A DNA stretch of 64,000 nt from Pipra filicauda (taxonomy: Eukaryota > Chordata > Aves > Passeriformes > Pipridae). Made by a program: the position numbers and the translations under genes. Positions 26,501 to 40,332 of this stretch are shown piece by piece. How positions within the stretch are numbered: position 1 is the stretch's first letter; every line of letters starts with the position of its first letter. Location of the stretch: contig NW_024104421.1 in NCBI RefSeq assembly GCF_003945595.2, positions 6,634,001 to 6,698,000 on the forward strand, in the 5' to 3' direction. The notes beneath the pieces were generated by a model. The model worked only from the letters and a program-made list of their open reading frames with translations, had not been told where the DNA came from and ran no database searches.

Positions 26501-29500
26501 CAATAGTTTAAAGGTGTTTTCACCTTTTGCTCCATTGTTGTTCCCGAGCTATTGAGCTGCCAAACCCTGGCAACTGAGTGCCCTGCATCCCCACTCCCAC
26601 GCTAAGATCAGATTTCCATTAGTGATACTGAATTATTTAGTGAATGCATTGAAGATTGAAATCAACTACTTCTGAGCTGTGTACCTTCTCACTCTATCTT
26701 TCATTTCAAGCCCGCACAATACTGTCACAGAGCCTATCAATCTTATAATTAGAGTAGAAAAGTCCATGGAGTTCAAAAACAATAATTTATACCTCACTCT
26801 TTAGTATCAAAGCAATCCAGCATATTAAAAAACCAAACAAACCACATTTTCTAGTTGCACGTGGAAGACAGCAAACAGAGAGCATGAACCCAGAAGAGTT
26901 ATTCAATCAAGCACATATGCTAGAAACTTAAGGTATTTGAAAACAAAGTCAGTGTCCCAGAACTCAATCTTAAGCTTCAGTCACCAAACCATGAATACAT
27001 ATTGTAACTTCACACATTTGACTGACTCTATTTTCTACAAGGGGATTAGAGCTCTTCTGCCGAAAATTATTCATGTGCATACATCTGCATGTTGCAGTTG
27101 GAAATCCACAAATATAATGTGACACAGTAGACTTTTCCAGACCCCAGCATTTAAAAGACAGTTCGTCATATGTTGGCTTCTCTCACTATTTTGTTCTTTT
27201 GTGCTGGCAATTTTTAGAATGGAAGTCCTACATATCCAGGATTCAAAGTCTATTACATTAAAATAAAAGAGCTATGATAAAAAATTTGCTGCTTTGAGTA
27301 CATTATCACTTTTTTTCCTATATAAACACATTCATTTCACTCTAGTCTTACAGTTTAGGGAGAGGTATAAATAAAAACAAAATGGCATTTTATTATGAAG
27401 GGCTGAGCAATAGCTACCATTTCTGTTCTGTTTTCTGGGGTTTTGTCACTATGCATTTCTGTGGGAAAATCAAAGCAAAATGCAGAAACAAAATGTTCTT
27501 CCACTGAAAAATAGTCAATAAAATTGACTTTTTTATTGTTGTTGTTGTTTCAAACTTATGGCAGAAAATTACTGAAAAAAAGGAATGTAAATTTCCTTTT
27601 CAGTTTTTCTCAGGAAAAACATGATTTGCTAATACCTCTTTTTTGAAAGGCACTATACCTGCATGCCTAACTACTCTATAAAAGGACTGGCTTTAGAAGT
27701 AGAGAAGATAGTACTTATAATCCCACCAAATCAGTCCTTGATACTTCATTAAAACAATCAGCTAGTATCAGATATAGCACTAAATACCTTTCCCCTAGGC
27801 ACTGAACTGAAATGGTCAATTTTACTCTCAGTGGCAAGCCAGCGATAACGAATTAGAGGCACTAACTATACAGTGGGCAAGTGATTAGAAAATGAAAAGC
27901 ATTCTGATCCTTTGCCTATAAGCTGAATCATGACACGCAACCATTTTCCAGTTAAAGTATGGTAACCACATTTTGAAATAAATAATCACTACCTTTCAAT
28001 CCAATGACGCTTACATAATTAAAGAAATATTTCTTGATATATACCCCTGAATTGGTAATGTTGTGGGGAGCAACCATTACAACACCCTCTGCATCCACAG
28101 TATGATGCAACCAGTACAACTTTGAGCTGGATGTATGAACAAAGAAGAAATTCCACTTATCAAAATGGTCTCCCAAGTTCTAAACTGATTTGTTTGTCAA
28201 TTTGTAAAGAGTTCACCTGTGTAATTATAATGATGCTAAACTACACATTTAAAGACAAATATAAGTGGGTTTGGCAATTTTTTCTTATGTGCAATCAAAT
28301 GATGAGATGTTCTCTTTCAGAGCAACTGCAGAACAGACAGCTAAATCCTTGATTATGAGTTTTAGTGAAATCACAGCAATAGAAGGAACACCGAGAATAT
28401 AATATTAACAAGTAATTATCAAACAAGCTCAGAAATAACATTACTGAGAGTTCTTTATAGCTGTTCTTTCCAAGACTTTGGTGGCTTAGCCTCAGTTCAC
28501 AGCTGAGCTCGCCAGCTTTCTGTGGTTACAGTGAAGCTTGTGTATACTAACACAGGTTTTTTTGCTTCACTTTAGCTAGTAGCAGTCACTGTGGTAAAGG
28601 CAAACATGCACTGAGACTGACAGTTGTCAGGACATAATAAAATTCAGGCCCTAAAATGGTTGCTTCTGATGGTGACAGGGTTGCAAATCACTTTAGATGA
28701 TAGCTAGCTAGGTAGATATTTTCTCGAGAAAACAAAATAAGAAGTGAAATTGTATTAAGGTTATGTAGTACCCCTTCCCTGCTACCATTTTTTAGAAACA
28801 ACTATGGCAAAGGGGAAATTTAGTAGATATATAATGCATATATAGACACACACATAATGAGAAAACAACATAAAAGGTCTGTTGTTTGAAACATGGGAAC
28901 TGGAAGACGAACAGTTATAACCTGTGCATGTGCAATACCTCATTAGTTAATGTAATGGCCGTGATTTTTTTCCCCCATAAGAACAAAATTAGGTACATCT
29001 GTTCTTAACTTACTGGCAATTGCTTGCTTGAGATTTGAGCCAGTTGCATGGCCCTCATAAAGCACAATACATCTTTGATGGAAACTCCTGTGGGATGCTG
29101 TTGGCTTCAATGTCAGCTTGATCTAGGTTTTCATGCTCAGGAGTTTAACAAAACATGGCATCATCATTCACAGACCTAGACCTGGACTGGCTGTTATTAA
29201 AAAAAATGAGCACATTAAAACCCTTTAACATCCACATTAAAAATTTCATGCTGATATCGAATTATGGGGATTACTATGGGCAATGCTAACACTTCTTGCT
29301 AAATGATGTGAGTTTTTCCCCAAAGACCTAGTTCTCAGCATTATGTGATTGCATTATACATGCAGTTTTCAATAGTAAAAAGTGGACATGCAAACAATGG
29401 GGAGAAAGTCCTGATTCTTCCAGTCGTCCTTTACAGAAAAAGTTAAGAATATAAATGCTAAAAGATTGTTAAAAAAAATCCAGAGTAAATAAAAATGTTC

Positions 29501-32500
29501 AGAATATGTTTTAAACTGTGTATCACAATTTTTTATGTTATAATATATAATAAATATAAATGTTTAACGTTTGGAGCCTCTCTCTTGAGAGATTTCTTTT
29601 TTGTTTTCTTCACATTTTTAATTCTTGGAATTGTCAACATAGTGAGAAAGACTCAAGAAAATAACCACACCTACATTACATGTTGTTCTTTTGGTTTTTT
29701 TCCCCCCGTATATTCTTCACTTCAGTGGTTCCTCTGCACATCAGGAATTTGAAGGGAGTATAACACGGGAAGATATCTTCCCAGGCAGAATCAATTCTGA
29801 CTTCACTTAAACAATCCTCATTTTAGGCTCATTTTGATAAAACCACCACAGTTATTGCTGGTAATGATTTTGCCTTCACCATTCATTTTTAAAGTGAAAT
29901 TATGGAGATTCTAAAAGGAGTTGGATCTGAGCAAAGATACTTAGTTCTACTTTGAGGAGCAGGAAAATTCAGGGTAACTCTGTAGAATACACAGCTCTTT
30001 TGGTCATTATTGGCTTATTATTTCTACCAAGAAAGGGATAGGAACATCTCATCCCCTGTCTTCTGAAATCCATCAGGAACCTTATGTCTTTTGAAGATCC
30101 CGTGATCTTTTAGCATTATAAATGTAATGCTTAAAAAAAAGGAACACAATCTTAGCTAAGGTCCCTTTTTTTCTACTTTTAGTATTAATGCTAATTAATA
30201 TATGCCATTATTGATGAAATTATTTTAATGAGCTTGCAGAACCTACGAGGATATATCAACTTGTACATCATTAGCAATATTCTTGCTCTTTCAATTTGCT
30301 TTTCAACACTACAAGAGATTCTTCAGAATTGTTTTTGCCTCCCCAGGCTATTCTTTTTCCAATTATTCCACCAAAACACTAAGGTATTGTAAAGTAGACC
30401 TTTCCAAACAGTTAGATTAAGTTCTATCTCCCTCTTCAGCATTTGTCCCTCTCGCTTTAAATAACCTACATCCTTCTCTTTGTTTAAATGACGCTAATAT
30501 AAGACCTGATTCGGATGGCATAAATAATATATGTCTAGAAATTGCACCACTGTCAAAGAGTTGAAAGCAGAAACACCACCAGATTTGTGTTAGGAACCAC
30601 TGTTAACTGCCTGAAGGCAGTATGATATTTAATATTCACAATATTTAACAAAACACTCATTCTTCTGGTATAATTTGCCTATTTATGTTTCCTTCATCAT
30701 ATATTTTCAGGAGGTAGAAAACATGGGAGTTTTACAAGCAGTTTGTACGAGTCTATGAACCTGCATCACTTGTCTGAACTCTTTCTTTAGTGATGTTTTA
30801 GATTTTGATTAACTTTTCCCCCCCCCTTTTTTTTTTGAGTCTGTGTGACATCTGTTTTGTTTCAGCTGTCCGGGATAGGAAATGAGGAGCACTTTCATAG
30901 CTGCATTGCCTGTCTTTACTCTAGCATCTACAGGTACCATTAATTTTCCAGATGAATTATTGTTTTGGAATGCTGTAAAATGATACTCCCTTTATGTCTT
31001 AAATTATTTCTACAGTGTGGGACAAAAAAATGAAAAACACCTAATTTTGAAGCATAGTCATAGGACCAGGTCACAAATGTAATTCAATGCTCTTTATATA
31101 GTGTTTTTCCCCTGGTTGTTCCGATGATGAAAGAAGTGCTGGGAATTTATAAACTTGTTTAGCAAGTGTGGGGGTTTGGGGTTTGTTCATTCATGAAATT
31201 GAAAAAAGAAGATGGGTGAAGTCTCTGCAAACGGATACACTACCTGATCTGGACAGGAAAAAGTCCTCCTCCACGGAATCCTGGTTTAATAACAGGGATA
31301 ACTTTTTTATTCAATCCTAGATGAACCCTCACAGCTGGATTTTTTTCCCCCCAGCCTGTCTAGAACTCAGATTCATCCTGTAAGGAATGCCCAGATCAAA
31401 CTGTAGGCAGACACTCATTCAAGCTCTCCTCACTGTGGAGCCTATTTTCACCTATGATTTTCCCCAGTAACGTAATAAGCCAGCTGTGTGACCGAGTCTG
31501 AAAAATTACCTAGTACTCTGCTACGAGAATTGTTCTAGGAGGGGGATTTAAGGCAAATTTTTCTGGGTTTACTGTTATTAAAGAAAACAATCAAACAAAT
31601 AGAACAGGTAAATCCCTTGGAATTTACACCTTCTTAGGTTGTGATAACATGTTCATAAAACTTCAGGATGGCAGATACTTAAACTCACTGAGCATCAAGC
31701 TATCGCTCAAGATGTCAAAAAACCATTACTAGTTCAAACTTTCCTTTGATTACAGCTTTTCAAAATTCAAATCTCACCCACTAAGATTATTGAAAAGAAT
31801 TTGAGAAAGACCAACAATATTGTTTTAACATTCAGGGGCTTTGTTATACGGGACAGTTGAGAAGAGGAAGAGCATTGCAATTGGAACCTCTTCAGAATAC
31901 AGACCACTTTTAAGCTCAAACTGTCTTAAAAAATGAAGACAAATCAAAGAAAATGGAAAGTGATTTCCTGTTACCCTTGTGCAGAATTACTAGACCAACG
32001 TTGTGAAAACTCTAGCTTTCACAACTGTAAAAGTCATTAACCAAATGTCCTCCAGCTTGAAGTCTTGTTTCATACATCTCATCAATACATGAGACATGGG
32101 ACAAGACTGAGCTGCTGGTTTTTACCATCATTCTGGAGCCAAATTTTGCATTATGACCTCTGAAACACATTTGTATAATTGACATAGGAAGAAGACTAAA
32201 TAAGTCACTTTTGCCAAAGGTTTGTTTCTTTGTGTTGGTGTAGATTAGTTTTTTGTGTTGTTTTTTTTCTTGTTAATTAATATTTCAGAGCAACAGCCTA
32301 TGCATTATCCCTCTCCCATCTCATGACAAACAACACCAGCACTGCTTGCTCTTTTGTCTTACAGCTGCACCAGATCTCATTAGACTCTCTTATTTCATGA
32401 TTATTGAAGAAAATGGTGACAAGAAAAGAACTGAAAGACAGTGGTGACTGAGGCCTGAGTCAGACTGCTGAGCAGTATCTGCATCATGACACCTTCATGG

Positions 32501-33438
32501 GAACCTACACCCCCTACCCTTGTGGTGGGAAGATGAGGAATTACTTACCTGCTTGTCTGGAAGATCCATTTGCTTCTTCCAGTCAAACAAACTGCTTGGC
32601 CATATTTAGGTAAGCATGAACACAGCTGTATCCTGCAGCAGATCATTTTTTAATGATGTTATGTTTAGTTCACACTGAGATAAAACCATTTTGTTGTTGT
32701 TGTTGGCCAGTATGCTGGTATTCGAACTTGTGGGGTAACTCTCTTTTTCTATGCAGTAACAGAGAGCACAAGTCCTAGACCAGGCCCTGTAGTGTTTTTC
32801 ACCACTATGCTCACTTTAAGAGGGACAGAAGAAAAACTAAATAAAAGAGAAAAACATTTCCATATCTATTGTTTTTGGGGGTTCAGAATCAGACTTTTGC
32901 CTGGTGTCCATGTGTAACAATGGAAAGAATGTGACAGGGCTGCAGGCTGTCCCCTCATTCTCCTCCCAGTTTCCATTTAAAGGCCCAACACAACACTTGA
33001 GAAGAACAAGTCTGTTTCCTATTTTCTACACAATAGGGATGCAACTTTTAGCTTCGGGGAACGAAAAAATAAACAACCCTAGCAACTCAAAGCAAAGTGC
33101 ATAAGTTCATGAAACAACCATCAGCAGAAGAGAATGCAGAAACTAGAAAATTTAATAGGAGACACACAGTACAATAGAATTTGCCAGATATGAATTTAAC
33201 ATAGTGAGAGCCAGAGGACTTATTTGCAGGTCTGTGCTTTATTTCTAGCACTGATTTCCTGGGTGCCTTTGAGTAAGCCTCTCTAGCTGTCTGTGGTACG
33301 TTCGGCTCCTGATTCTGCAAATCACATACATTTTGTGTTGCTTCAAGTTACTGAAGTGGGGACAATAGCAGCCCATTTGTCTACTCATGATCCCGGGTCC
33401 TTACAGCAAGTACTTTTTTCTTTCTTTCAGTTTTTATA
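23545..33438. other. Intergenic DNA upstream of the CpG-island promoter
   Basis: Ordinary AT-rich sequence with no splice-bounded exon, RNA gene or clear transposon that I can support. Small (TTG)n runs occur near 27534-27549. Relative to the leftward promoter this is its 5' flank, and relative to DGKI it is the region beyond the 3' end. Distal regulatory elements may be present but cannot be called by eye. Confidence 0.5.
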
Positions 33439-33597
33439 AAAACCTAAGGAAAGCCTTGATAAGACCCTAAATAATGGTACCATACACAATGATCCAACCC
33501 TGAGCACCCTGACCTAACCTCAAAGTTGACCCTGGTTTGAGCACAGGACTGGACCAGACTTCTCCACCAACCTATATTAGCCTATGATTGTACTATA
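33439..33597 (+). mobile_element. Degraded CR1 LINE 3' end (old copy, sense)
   Basis: The segment follows the pattern of a CR1 3' untranslated end: a cttgataagaccct motif, then atgatccaaccctgagcacc, a ctggtttgagca...ggactggaccaga stretch, ccaacctatatt, and a decayed terminal repeat (agcctatgattgtactat, compare tctatgattctatg). It is clearly more diverged than the other two CR1 copies in this window and is 5' truncated. CR1 inserts without a poly(A) tail, which agrees with the end seen here. It has no coding capacity. Confidence 0.7.
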
Positions 33598-33607
33598 AAA
33601 ATTGTGT

Positions 33608-33652
33608 GTACATATATATATGTATGTATATAAAAATCATATAGTATATAGT
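33608..33652. repeat. AT-rich simple repeat
   Basis: Alternating tatata and tgtatgtata units with interruptions, directly downstream of the decayed CR1 end. Short imperfect microsatellites often arise at the repeated termini of CR1 copies, which may be the origin here. Confidence 0.7.
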
Positions 33653-34631
33653 AGAAATTCAGTGTGTGTTTTAATAAGCAAATAGGTTTCTCATGAAAGT
33701 CTGCACATTGACAAACCGAAATTTTGGGATCCAGACAGCTTTCTTCAGTTCCTACAGCCTTCTTGTGGGATGTTACTCATGATGACTCCCACATCCATCT
33801 TGGGTGCAGCAGACACACAGATCTGTGTGCAGTTGGTGAGCCATAACCCATCTCTCGCATTAAACAGGAGGTGCAGCTAAGCCTATTTCTGATGTGAGAC
33901 ATCTAGGAACAGCAAAGACAATTTGTAAAGGCAATCAGTCATGCAGTGAGAGATAGCCCCTTCCTTCCCTTCCCACATAATTTCAGGGACAGTAACTACA
34001 GCTTCTCTGACCTGGAAAGGCTTTGAACAAGTTTCATGGTGCTGGTAGACCTGGACACCTTGAACAAAAAACTTACCCCCTGTAATTAAGAAGCTCTGCG
34101 GTGTTTGGCAGAAAAGGATGTTGCATGCATTGCCTGTAAGCAAACAGCCACAAAAGAATATACTGAATTTGTAGCATCCACCTCCCTTTTCGTGAAACAA
34201 GCTTCAGGTGTTGATTAGATGCTGACTAAGGCTATGGAGCCTAAGTGAAGTTTCTTTCCACGAGTAAAAAAGACATCTCTTGCTGTGTGTCTGGAGGAAG
34301 TCCATAGTCACTTGCTTTTGTGTGCTTAAATTGTTTCTGTAATCTAGTGAGGATAGGTAGCAAAGAGTTGCAAAAGAAACCCATATTGGTTAGGAAAGAA
34401 GAGAAGCAGCAACAGGAAGGTTCAACATGTCTGAGTAGGACCAAGGTGCAAATCTGAGACAACTGTGCATAACAGTCTGGAAGCAGAAATTAATGTCTCA
34501 CACCAGAAAGCTTCATCTCCCCAAGGCAGAAGTAGTAAGAACGAATCTGATGCAGAGAAACTAACTTTGGCCAATCAAAATTATGTTTCTGAATAATTCA
34601 TGATTCCCAAGTCCTTGGATCCAAGACCTTC

Positions 34632-35040
34632 ATAGAATCACAGAATCATTTAGGTTGGAAAAGACCTTTGAGTGCAACCATTAAGTGAGCCCTGCCAGCT
34701 CCACCACCAAACCACATCACTAAATGCCACATCTACACGCCTTTTAAACGCCCCCACGGGTGGCAACTCAACCACTTCACTGGACAGCCTGTTTCAGTCC
34801 TTGACAGCCCTTTCAGTGAAGAAATTTTTCCTAATATCCAAGCTAACCCCCCCCTTGAGGCCATTTCCTCTTGTCCTATCACTCTTCTTGGGAGAAGAGA
34901 CCAATTCCCACCTTGTTACCACTTCCTTTCAGTAGTTGTAGAGAGCTATAAGGTCTCCCATGAGTTTCCTTTTCTCCAGGCTGAACAAACTCATCTGTCA
35001 CAGCTGCTTCTCATGACTCATGCTCCAGACCCTTCACCTT
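34632..35040 (-). mobile_element. CR1 LINE 3' fragment (antisense to the + strand)
   Basis: On the plus strand the copy begins with catagaatcacagaatcatt, the complement of the CR1 terminal octamer repeat. It continues with the conserved antisense CR1 signature: ggttggaaaagacctt, ccactaaa-like spacing, cacatctacacgccttttaaa, cctgtttcagt, agtgaagaaatttttcctaatatccaa, ttgaggccatttcctcttgtcctatcac, gggagaagagacc and ctataaggtctccc...tttctccaggctgaac. It ends near cagacccttcacc. It covers only about the last 400 nt of the element and is 5' truncated as usual. A plus-strand reading frame across it (34672-34935) is antisense transposon sequence, not a gene. Confidence 0.95.
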
Positions 35041-35932
35041 ACACATACACAGTCATTTTTACAGAAGTCTTTTTTATTGGATGACTGAGTTGAGACACTG
35101 AAAAAGGCTGTCATTTTGAAGGATCTGTGAATCAATATTCTGGAAAGATTAATGTCAGTGTTTGTTAATAACAAAAAACCAACCAAACAAATGATAATCC
35201 AGATCCTGTATTGTTTTTTTCAAAATTAGACTACAGAAAATTACAGAAACTTAAAAAAAAGAAATCTGAAATATGAGAAGGTTGGAAAGTATTAATATTC
35301 TAAATCAAACAGTGCCTCATAATCCTAATTAGCCCTTATTCTCTTTCCCCCACATATGCACAAAGGTGCTTGACTTCTGGATACAAATCTGACCTCCTTC
35401 ATTATTAAAGTGTGAAAAAAAGTCTCAAATCATCTACAGAGCATTGCAATACCAAACTGGTTCTCCCATTAGGAGGTCACTTTTCAGAGATGGGCACTGC
35501 AAGTAAAAATCAGCTTCACTGCAAATCCAGTGTAAGAATTTCAGGGTGACTTGTAGAGTCATGCAGCTACAGAGACACTGCTCACTCGGTTCTGTATTAG
35601 GGGAAACTTCAAATCACAAGCTTCAATTTGTAAGCTGTCCATTGGTTTACCATAACTTTAATTCTGGTCAGGTCTGGGAATATATACAAAATTTCAGGCC
35701 CCCACAGCAACATTAGGTGGCACATACCTGAAAATTAAAATGGAAAATTTTAAATGACTGTAAAGACTACAGAGAAATTTTAATAGAGAAACTGCTAGTT
35801 ATCCAGTGACCCCTTATTCTATGATCATCTCATTCAACTGGACATGACTGTTCATATCTGCCCTTCTATTATACAACTCACAAAAGACAGAAGGGAGAAA
35901 CAAGGAAAAAGAGTGAGCAGCCAGAATAATAA

Positions 35933-36010
35933 TCGCTTATATTTATATGGAGCCTTGCATCCCATTATTATGTACTTCAGGGATCAGAGTAAGACCCATT
36001 AGCAAAACAC
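35933..36010 (+). mobile_element. Possible ancient SINE relic
   Basis: The stretch containing cgcttatatttatatggagccttgcatccca resembles the 5' or core-proximal part of old amniote SINE families, whose consensus as I recall it has cacttatatagcgcctttcatcc. The match is short and diverged, and no polymerase III A/B boxes or tail can be recognised. It may equally be chance similarity. Confidence 0.35.
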
Positions 36011-38012
36011 AGATACTCCTGGATCTAAGTATATATTCATAAATGGAGTGAGAAAGACCAGAGCCTGTTAGAATATCATCAGTTCTGTCAGCAAAGAAAT
36101 TTATGTGGTACATATAGGCATTAACAGAAGCAGACAGGTAATCACACCCTATTTCTTAGAAACATAATCCTCAGCCTGCTGGCTGATTATATCAGGAACA
36201 AAACCCCCAAAATCTAGAGACCAAGCACTAGTCTGAGTCATATATCACCATTTTTGACTTAAGGCTGTTCAGATTGGATGGGGTTCCAGGATTCAAAATA
36301 TCATTAGAACTACCTTTTTAATCTTATTCTTTCATTTTTAAATCTCTTCTTCACACTTGGTGGCAAATGTAGGAGGAAAGAGGCTGCAGTCAAAAGTTCT
36401 GACAGTCATCCTACTAATTTCTGTCAGCTTCCTGATTAGATAGCAAATTGCTTATAGACATTAACCAGGCAATGCTTTACCTGACTTCCCGTCGTCTACA
36501 GATTGTCCACCTGAATTTAACACCCAGCAGGTAACTCCTGCATCTTATCTGCAGAAAACAAACCCTTTATTTTTCTGGGTCTTGGGCTTCACAGCTCACC
36601 TTTAATACCTGCAGGACTGTTTGCCTTACTGAATGAGAGCAGCAGAATCCACGGACTTGACACACTGGTACTTAAACTCCACATTCACATAAAAACAGTT
36701 CCTGGCAAATACACACACCCCAGTGCTGGTTAAGATTGTGGATAGATGGGACAGGAGAAGATGCATCTCTGAAGGTTTTCTTATGCCATGGTATGCCTGC
36801 CGTGAACTAATACAGCTGCAAATATAATACTTATGTATCAATATCAAGCCTTGAATGTAAAAATATGAGATCCAACACCTCGAAATTATGGGACTGCTTC
36901 CAATATTTACCTATTTTTAAACTTAACAACCTTGGCAACATCTCTTACAAGCATCACTACCTAGTTTAAAAGGTCCCTTGTTAGAGAGAACCACATTTTA
37001 ACTGCAGGGAAATACTGAAGTCACTTGGCTGCAGTGAAACTGCAGGGGTTTGGGGGTTTTTTTCAAAGCAAATGATTCCTGTCAGGATTGGGTTTTTTCC
37101 TCCCAAGAATGGATTTTTATTTTTTTTCATTGTAGTTACATTCCTGCTATGAAAGCTTTAGCTTTTTAAAGAAAAATTATTACATTTCATATGTAAAGAG
37201 AGGTTCTGTAGAAAAGGGAATTCCCCACTTAAGAAAGTACATTAGCATGTGAGATAGGTATTTATATATGTGTGTATATAGTATGTATATATATAGTTAT
37301 GAATTTCACCAGCTTTATTAAATATTTTGGTAGGGTTAAGTTGGCTAGAAACCAGCCCTGCATTAGAAACAGCTAACATAGATGAGATGCTGAGTTAACA
37401 AGGGGAAATTACAATGGATGAGAAATGAGCAGTTGGACTCTCTTCAGAACTACACACACGTGCAAGGCCACACACATTTAAGAATTTGGGGTGCAAAACT
37501 AGTAGGATGTAAAGCTGCACTCTCATTTTTTTAAACTCACCACTGAGCAGCTCTGCCTGCAGGTGGTGGAACACCTCCAGATGTTGCTGTGAGGGCAGCT
37601 CTGAGCACATCAAAAAGCTCCTCTCCGCAGACATTTCCAGAGAGCAGCTGGCAGCCATTTGGTGCAGCTGGTGACTGTGAAGGACCCCAGAGGGGTTAGT
37701 GCTTTGTACCACAGTGCTTATGGACGTCAAAGCTGTGCTTGGTAGTGCCTCCTCACTGCGCAGTGTAATCCACTACGAGGTCACATCCTCATCCAGTTCC
37801 AGCCAGTCCTGCACAGGCAGAACAGTTAGTCTTTTTAGCACTATTCTTATTAATAATAATATTCTTAGGCTCTCTGAGACAGCAGGAAAAGAGGGCTTAA
37901 GATATCCTTTAAAAGAGACAAGCACACAGCTGGCTGCTGGCAATAGTGCTGAGCATCAAAGGGCTTGGAGCGTAGGAGGGAGCCAGAACCATGTGCGAGG
38001 GAGGTGTTTTTA

Positions 38013-38048
38013 GGGCAGGGGCTGTCCCAGGGGCAGGGGCTGTCCCAG
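38013..38048. repeat. Perfect 18-bp tandem duplication
   Basis: The unit gggcaggggctgtcccag occurs twice with no mismatch and no spacer (38013-38030, 38031-38048). Perfect identity suggests a recent slippage event, and the locus may vary in copy number between individuals. Confidence 0.95.
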
Positions 38049-40179
38049 AGAGACAGGACAAAGGAAACATCACAAAATTATTCAGAAATATGATTTCAGG
38101 GTGGGAGAGTGGAGGCAAGGGAACGGTTAGGAAACACTGACTTGTATGGAAGAGAGGTCACAAATCCTTGGTGTCAGAAACGGCACAGAAACTTCTTAAT
38201 GGGGCAGGAAGGGCAGCTGCTGGAGACAAGAAAGCAAGGAATGGCCATGACAAAATTCTTCAGTCAGACACAGCTGGGCAGAAACAAACAGAGTCATTAT
38301 ATGTTCATAGGTTAGTCCTAAGATAATACAGAGGTGAATCAGAGAATGCACCAAAGAAACACTCCTGAGATGCATAACTAAGATCATGAGGTGACCTATA
38401 CACCTACATTACAGTCCTGCTAATCTCTGCTGGATCTCTCCTGCACTCACTGAATGCTGAGCTGACAATCTGAGTTGACTAGGGGACCAAGAAGATTCCC
38501 CTGGAAGTGTTAAATGTATCATTAACCTTCTTCTTTACCATGAGCATGAAGTTGGTTTATCCTGAGGCTTAAAGCACCCTTCTCATCCTTTCCCTGCACA
38601 GTCACACACACATATATGCCGAATTTGGACTCTTGCATCCCTTTCCTCCACTCCCCCTAGCTCTTCACAGCTTTCAAGTCACACTGGTCTTTTCACTCTG
38701 CCAGAAACAGCAACCCAGCTCTGCTGGCAAATAACACAAAGAAACTCAGCCCAGCCAAGGCATGCGCTTCTTCACTTTTATTCTGTACATTTCCACACAA
38801 GTCACAATACAGAAAAAGCGTCCAAAAGGAACAGTAACCAGCTCTTTCACTGTATACGTATTTCTTCCTTCCCCCAGTTTAAAATCTCCTTACTTAGCAA
38901 CACAGTGATCAAGATACTTTGTATAAATAGGAAATGCAAGAAAACCATGGAAAAAAATACTTTCTTACTTTGTTACAAAAAAACCTCTCCTCCATCCCAT
39001 ATTCACTAATTATTATCTGTACTCTGTTTCTCTGTTAAACATATATCCTCAGTTCATGGGTACTGCTGCATGCCTCTGATTCCTTTTGCCAGCTGGCAGC
39101 CTCAAGGTGCACAGCTCCAGAGCATTATGCATGGGGTCAGGTAGCATAAAAGAGCCCTTTGAGATGTTATTACAACCCCTGGAACAGATGTGGAATCAGA
39201 TAATAGGATATATACAAATACTAGAACTCTGGATGCCCATGAAATGTTGGTTAAAAATGCACATTTGTTATTTGACTTTACTGCTCGATTTAGAGGGCCA
39301 AACACATTATGGAGTGGTCCAGATTCTGACCTCAGTCACATCTTGGGTCACCTGGAGTGAATTCAGTGCAGAGGAGATCAGAATCTGTCCATTGTCCTTT
39401 CTCTGTCATCTCCAGGAAGCAGCACTATGTAGCTCAATGGAAACTCAGCCTTTCTATCACAAGTCTGTTCATCACCATCCCACATAACGATGACTCCTTC
39501 TTAGCCTTCTTTTTTTTTTTCCAGAAGACACCTCCAATTCCCTAACTCTTTCCTAACCGTTGGCCTTGTTCTTTATCAATTTTAATCTCCCATTTGTCCA
39601 GTGACCAGAAGTGTGAAGGCCAGAGAATCTCTTCATTCCCCAGAAACCTTTTGCACCAACGAACTGAAGTGGTGATTTCTGGACTCTTAAACAATATTCT
39701 GTAATACCAGCATGATAGGAGGGAGGTGGCATTTTTGAGATGGACACTTCCAAATGAAACATTCTATGCTCAATGAACTCAGTACAATAATAAAATTGCT
39801 CTAAAATTCAGCAACGTGCTCCCCTGAAGCCAAAGCAACCACCTGAATGCTTTAATTGACTTGAAATATCACCTGAGTTAAAATTTTTAATACAAAAAAG
39901 CTCAAACACAGAAATCAAGCATGAGAAGTGCAAACTAGTTCATTAGAAAATTGTGATCCTCAAGCACTCTTTACTATCTCAATTTAAGCCACCTAAACTA
40001 AAAAGCATAGGACAGGGCTACTCTCACTGTCTCTCAAAAAATGGCTCCAAAAGAAGCAGGATACTATGTGTGAGCAACATTACAAGGCATAACAACAAAA
40101 AAAACCAACTCAAAAATAGTTAATATACAGCAGATTTTGGCTCATAACATGAAACACATTACCTGTCTGTGTACTGGGA

Positions 40180-40332
40180 GGTGATCTTATCCCCATTTTA
40201 CGGATAAGAAAACCAAGGCACAATAAGGTTAAATGACTTACCCAAAATGACTCAATGAAAGTGGCAGGAATAAAATCTCAAACCCTTGATTTACTACCTC
40301 CTGGTCTATCTCTTTGACCACAATACGTCCAG
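40180..40332 (+). mobile_element. MIR-family SINE (CORE-SINE) fragment
   Basis: The sequence follows the MIR consensus closely for about 150 bases: ttatccccattttacggataag, aaaccaaggcacaataaggtt, aaatgacttacccaaaatgactc, agtggcaggaataaaatctcaaaccc, then ctctttgaccacaatac. This corresponds to the downstream half of the element, 5' truncated. MIR elements are old in amniotes, so the copy predates bird radiation. It is intergenic here, with no sign of exonisation. Confidence 0.85.

Larger units (their letters stand above)
35041..40179. other. Intergenic DNA with minor repeats
   Basis: No exon or RNA gene is supported. A possible ancient SINE relic (35933-36010), an AT/GT simple repeat at 37258-37297 and a perfect 18-bp tandem duplication at 38013-38048 are listed or noted separately. 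The rest is unremarkable AT-rich sequence. Confidence 0.5.

Noticed and set aside
34672..34935. Plus-strand open frame of 87 codons
   Set aside because: It is the antisense strand of a CR1 3' fragment.
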